A DNA stretch of 7,326 nt, from NCBI GenBank assembly GCA_946623915.1, contig CAMORQ010000091.1:1-7326 (forward strand), in the 5' to 3' direction. Under the pieces are notes generated by a model that did not search any database, was not told where the DNA came from, and was given only the letters and a program-made list of their open reading frames with translations. This stretch comes from an uncultured Coriobacteriaceae bacterium. GTDB lineage: Bacteria > Actinomycetota > Coriobacteriia > Coriobacteriales > Eggerthellaceae. Positions 6,867 through 7,326 of this stretch are shown here, piece after piece. The stretch's first letter is position 1, and every line of letters begins with the position of its first letter. A program made the position numbers and the translations under genes.

Positions 6867-6887
6867 GTTTCGCCCCCTTCTCGAAAC
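6867..6887 (-). promoter_or_regulatory. Hairpin presenting the echA ribosome binding site in its loop
   Basis: On the minus strand GTTTCG (6887-6882), AGAAGGGGG (6881-6873) and CGAAAC (6872-6867) form a perfect 6-bp stem whose 9-base loop contains the Shine-Dalgarno sequence. The stem can extend by a G-U and an A-U pair into the first two bases of the TTG start codon. This could set the low or adjustable initiation rate of the first hydrogenase gene. The inverted repeat is seen directly; its regulatory role is inferred. Confidence 0.45.
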
Positions 6888-6954
6888 CTAAACAACGTGA
6901 CCAACCTGCAATGAACGCAAGATGTGCTGCAGGGTACTACAGATAGAAACAAAA

Positions 6955-7003
6955 TGTGCCCAAAACACTCTATATGGGCACAAATCTGGCATCCAACGGC
7001 ACA
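6955..7003. promoter_or_regulatory. Candidate operator: three TGTGCC half-sites at about 21-base spacing
   Basis: TGTGCC occurs at 6955-6960 on the plus strand and in inverse orientation (GGCACA) at 6977-6982 and 6998-7003. The two inverse copies are exactly 21 bases apart. The first and second form a 7-bp inverted repeat, TGTGCCC-N14-GGGCACA. Spacing of about two helical turns would place all three on the same DNA face, as for a dimeric or oligomeric regulator. A degenerate TGTGCT at 6913-6918 continues the phase (42 bases). The sites sit between divergent genes and over the candidate echA promoter. The regulator is unknown. Confidence 0.4.
6969..6996 (-). promoter_or_regulatory. Candidate sigma-70-type promoter of the ech operon
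   Basis: On the minus strand TTGGAT (6996-6991) and TATAGA (6974-6969) are separated by 16 bases and give partial matches to -35 and -10 consensus boxes. Transcription would start near 6962, leaving a leader of about 95 bases before echA. The -10 box lies between the arms of the TGTGCCC/GGGCACA inverted repeat, which is a good place for repression. The match is modest and the assignment is tentative. Confidence 0.35.
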
Positions 7004-7005
7004 CG

Positions 7006-7034
7006 TTGTACTTTACTATATTTGTTACGCTAAT
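7006..7034 (+). promoter_or_regulatory. Candidate promoter of the divergent thioesterase gene
   Basis: TTGTAC (7006-7011) and GCTAAT (7029-7034) are 17 bases apart on the plus strand, within the most AT-rich part of the intergenic region. A second pair, TTGTTA (7022-7027) and TATGCA (7045-7050), also 17 bases apart, competes with it. Neither is strong. The outer TGTGCC half-site ends 2 bases before the first -35 box. Confidence 0.25.
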
Positions 7035-7143
7035 CTGAAGCGCGTATGCAAAACAGCGCAATAATGCCGATATGCTCGGTAAGGAAAACCGGAATCTGCG
7101 AAAACGAGCAGGTCTCAACGAGTCGAAGATTGGATTCGAAACG

Positions 7144-7326
7144 ATGGATGAAAAACCAAGCTATTCTTGTCCGATGCACTTGCGCATCGGGGATTTTGAC
7201 CGCTACGGCCGCCTCCTGCCGTCATCTGTGCTTGACATGTTCCAGGAAGTAGCAACCATCCAAGCCAACGAAATGGGAATCGGCAGGGATGATATGATGG
7301 CCAAAGGGGTCTTCTGGGTGATTGTC
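7144..7326 (+). CDS. Acyl-ACP thioesterase-like hotdog-fold protein (partial, C-terminus outside window)
   Basis: The first 61 codons from ATG at 7144-7146 encode MDEKPSYSCPMHLRIGDFD, then YGRLLPSSVLDMFQEVATIQ and GIGRDDMMAKGVFWVIV at the edge. The pattern of an N-terminal strand, then Asp-x-x-Gly-x-Leu, a long helix with Leu-Asp-x-Phe-Gln-Glu-Ala/Val-Ala-Thr, a Glu-x-Gly-x-Gly turn, and a closing Val-x-Trp-Val-Ile-Val strand matches the first half of a bacterial acyl-ACP thioesterase (FatA-like, PF01643) hotdog domain. It would release free fatty acids from acyl-carrier protein. No catalytic residues are within the visible part, so activity is inferred. The start is uncertain: no good ribosome binding site precedes 7144, and an in-frame ATG at 7072-7074 would add 24 residues, while homology begins only near residue 11. 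It is transcribed away from the hydrogenase operon. Confidence 0.7.
   Translation, partial: MDEKPSYSCPMHLRIGDFDRYGRLLPSSVLDMFQEVATIQANEMGIGRDDMMAKGVFWVIV

Larger units (their letters stand above)
6867..7143. other. Divergent intergenic region between echA and the thioesterase gene
   Basis: These 277 bases separate the two divergent start codons and are visibly more AT-rich than the genes around them. They hold the candidate promoters in both directions, the TGTGCC half-site array and the hairpin next to the echA start described in separate entries. Short reading frames here begin at TTG or ATG without ribosome binding sites and look unlike proteins. The 7035-7143 part shows nothing recognisable beyond a possible longer 5' end of the thioesterase frame. 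Confidence 0.6.

Noticed and set aside
7015..7020. Minus-strand TATAGT as the ech -10 box
   Set aside because: The hexamer is good, but no acceptable -35 lies 16-18 bases upstream (GCGCTT at 17).
6888..7118. A 76-codon minus-strand frame upstream of echA
   Set aside because: It begins at TTG without a ribosome binding site, covers the promoter and operator region, and its Arg/Cys-rich product resembles no protein I recognise.
7046..7252. A 68-codon plus-strand frame overlapping the thioesterase start
   Set aside because: It overlaps the recognisable thioesterase frame in another phase and has no motif.

Overview
The window carries a complete energy-converting (group 4, Ech-type) [NiFe]-hydrogenase operon on the minus strand, followed in the same direction by a phospholipid-synthesis gene and the start of an envelope gene. 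A divergent acyl-ACP thioesterase gene begins at the right edge. The gene content, the protein style (Ala/Lys/Glu-rich tails) and the fairly high G+C, GTG/TTG-using genes suggest an anaerobic actinobacterium of the Coriobacteriia (Eggerthella/Slackia-like). This is an inference from style and context and not a proven assignment.

Layout from right to left (the direction of minus-strand transcription): 7144-7326 (+) partial thioesterase; 6867-7143 divergent intergenic region with candidate promoters, an array of TGTGCC half-sites and a hairpin around the echA ribosome binding site; 4947-6866 echA (antiporter-like subunit); 4054-4932 echB (NuoH-like anchor); 3596-4042 echC (small subunit, NuoB-like); 2933-3586 echD (NuoC-like, with a duplicated tail motif); 1844-2932 echE (catalytic large subunit, with both NiFe-binding CxxC motifs); 1409-1837 echF (2x[4Fe-4S] ferredoxin subunit); 649-1320 CDP-alcohol phosphatidyltransferase (pgsA-like); 1-647 partial single-pass membrane protein with a VanW/PG_binding_4-type extracellular region. 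The six ech genes are 0 to 14 bases apart, in the same order as echABCDEF of Methanosarcina barkeri.

How they work together: EchF is expected to take electrons from reduced ferredoxin and pass them through the EchC cluster to the Ni-Fe site in EchE, which makes H2 (or runs in reverse). EchA and EchB couple this to H+ or Na+ movement across the membrane, and EchD bridges the soluble arm. No formate dehydrogenase, CO dehydrogenase, hyp maturation gene or hydrogenase endopeptidase gene lies in the window. EchE ends exactly at its C-terminal metal-binding motif, so it should not need the endopeptidase. The most unusual points are the duplicated EchD tail, the charged EchF tail, and the structured control region before echA. 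I see no RNA gene, mobile element, CRISPR array or clear intrinsic terminator.
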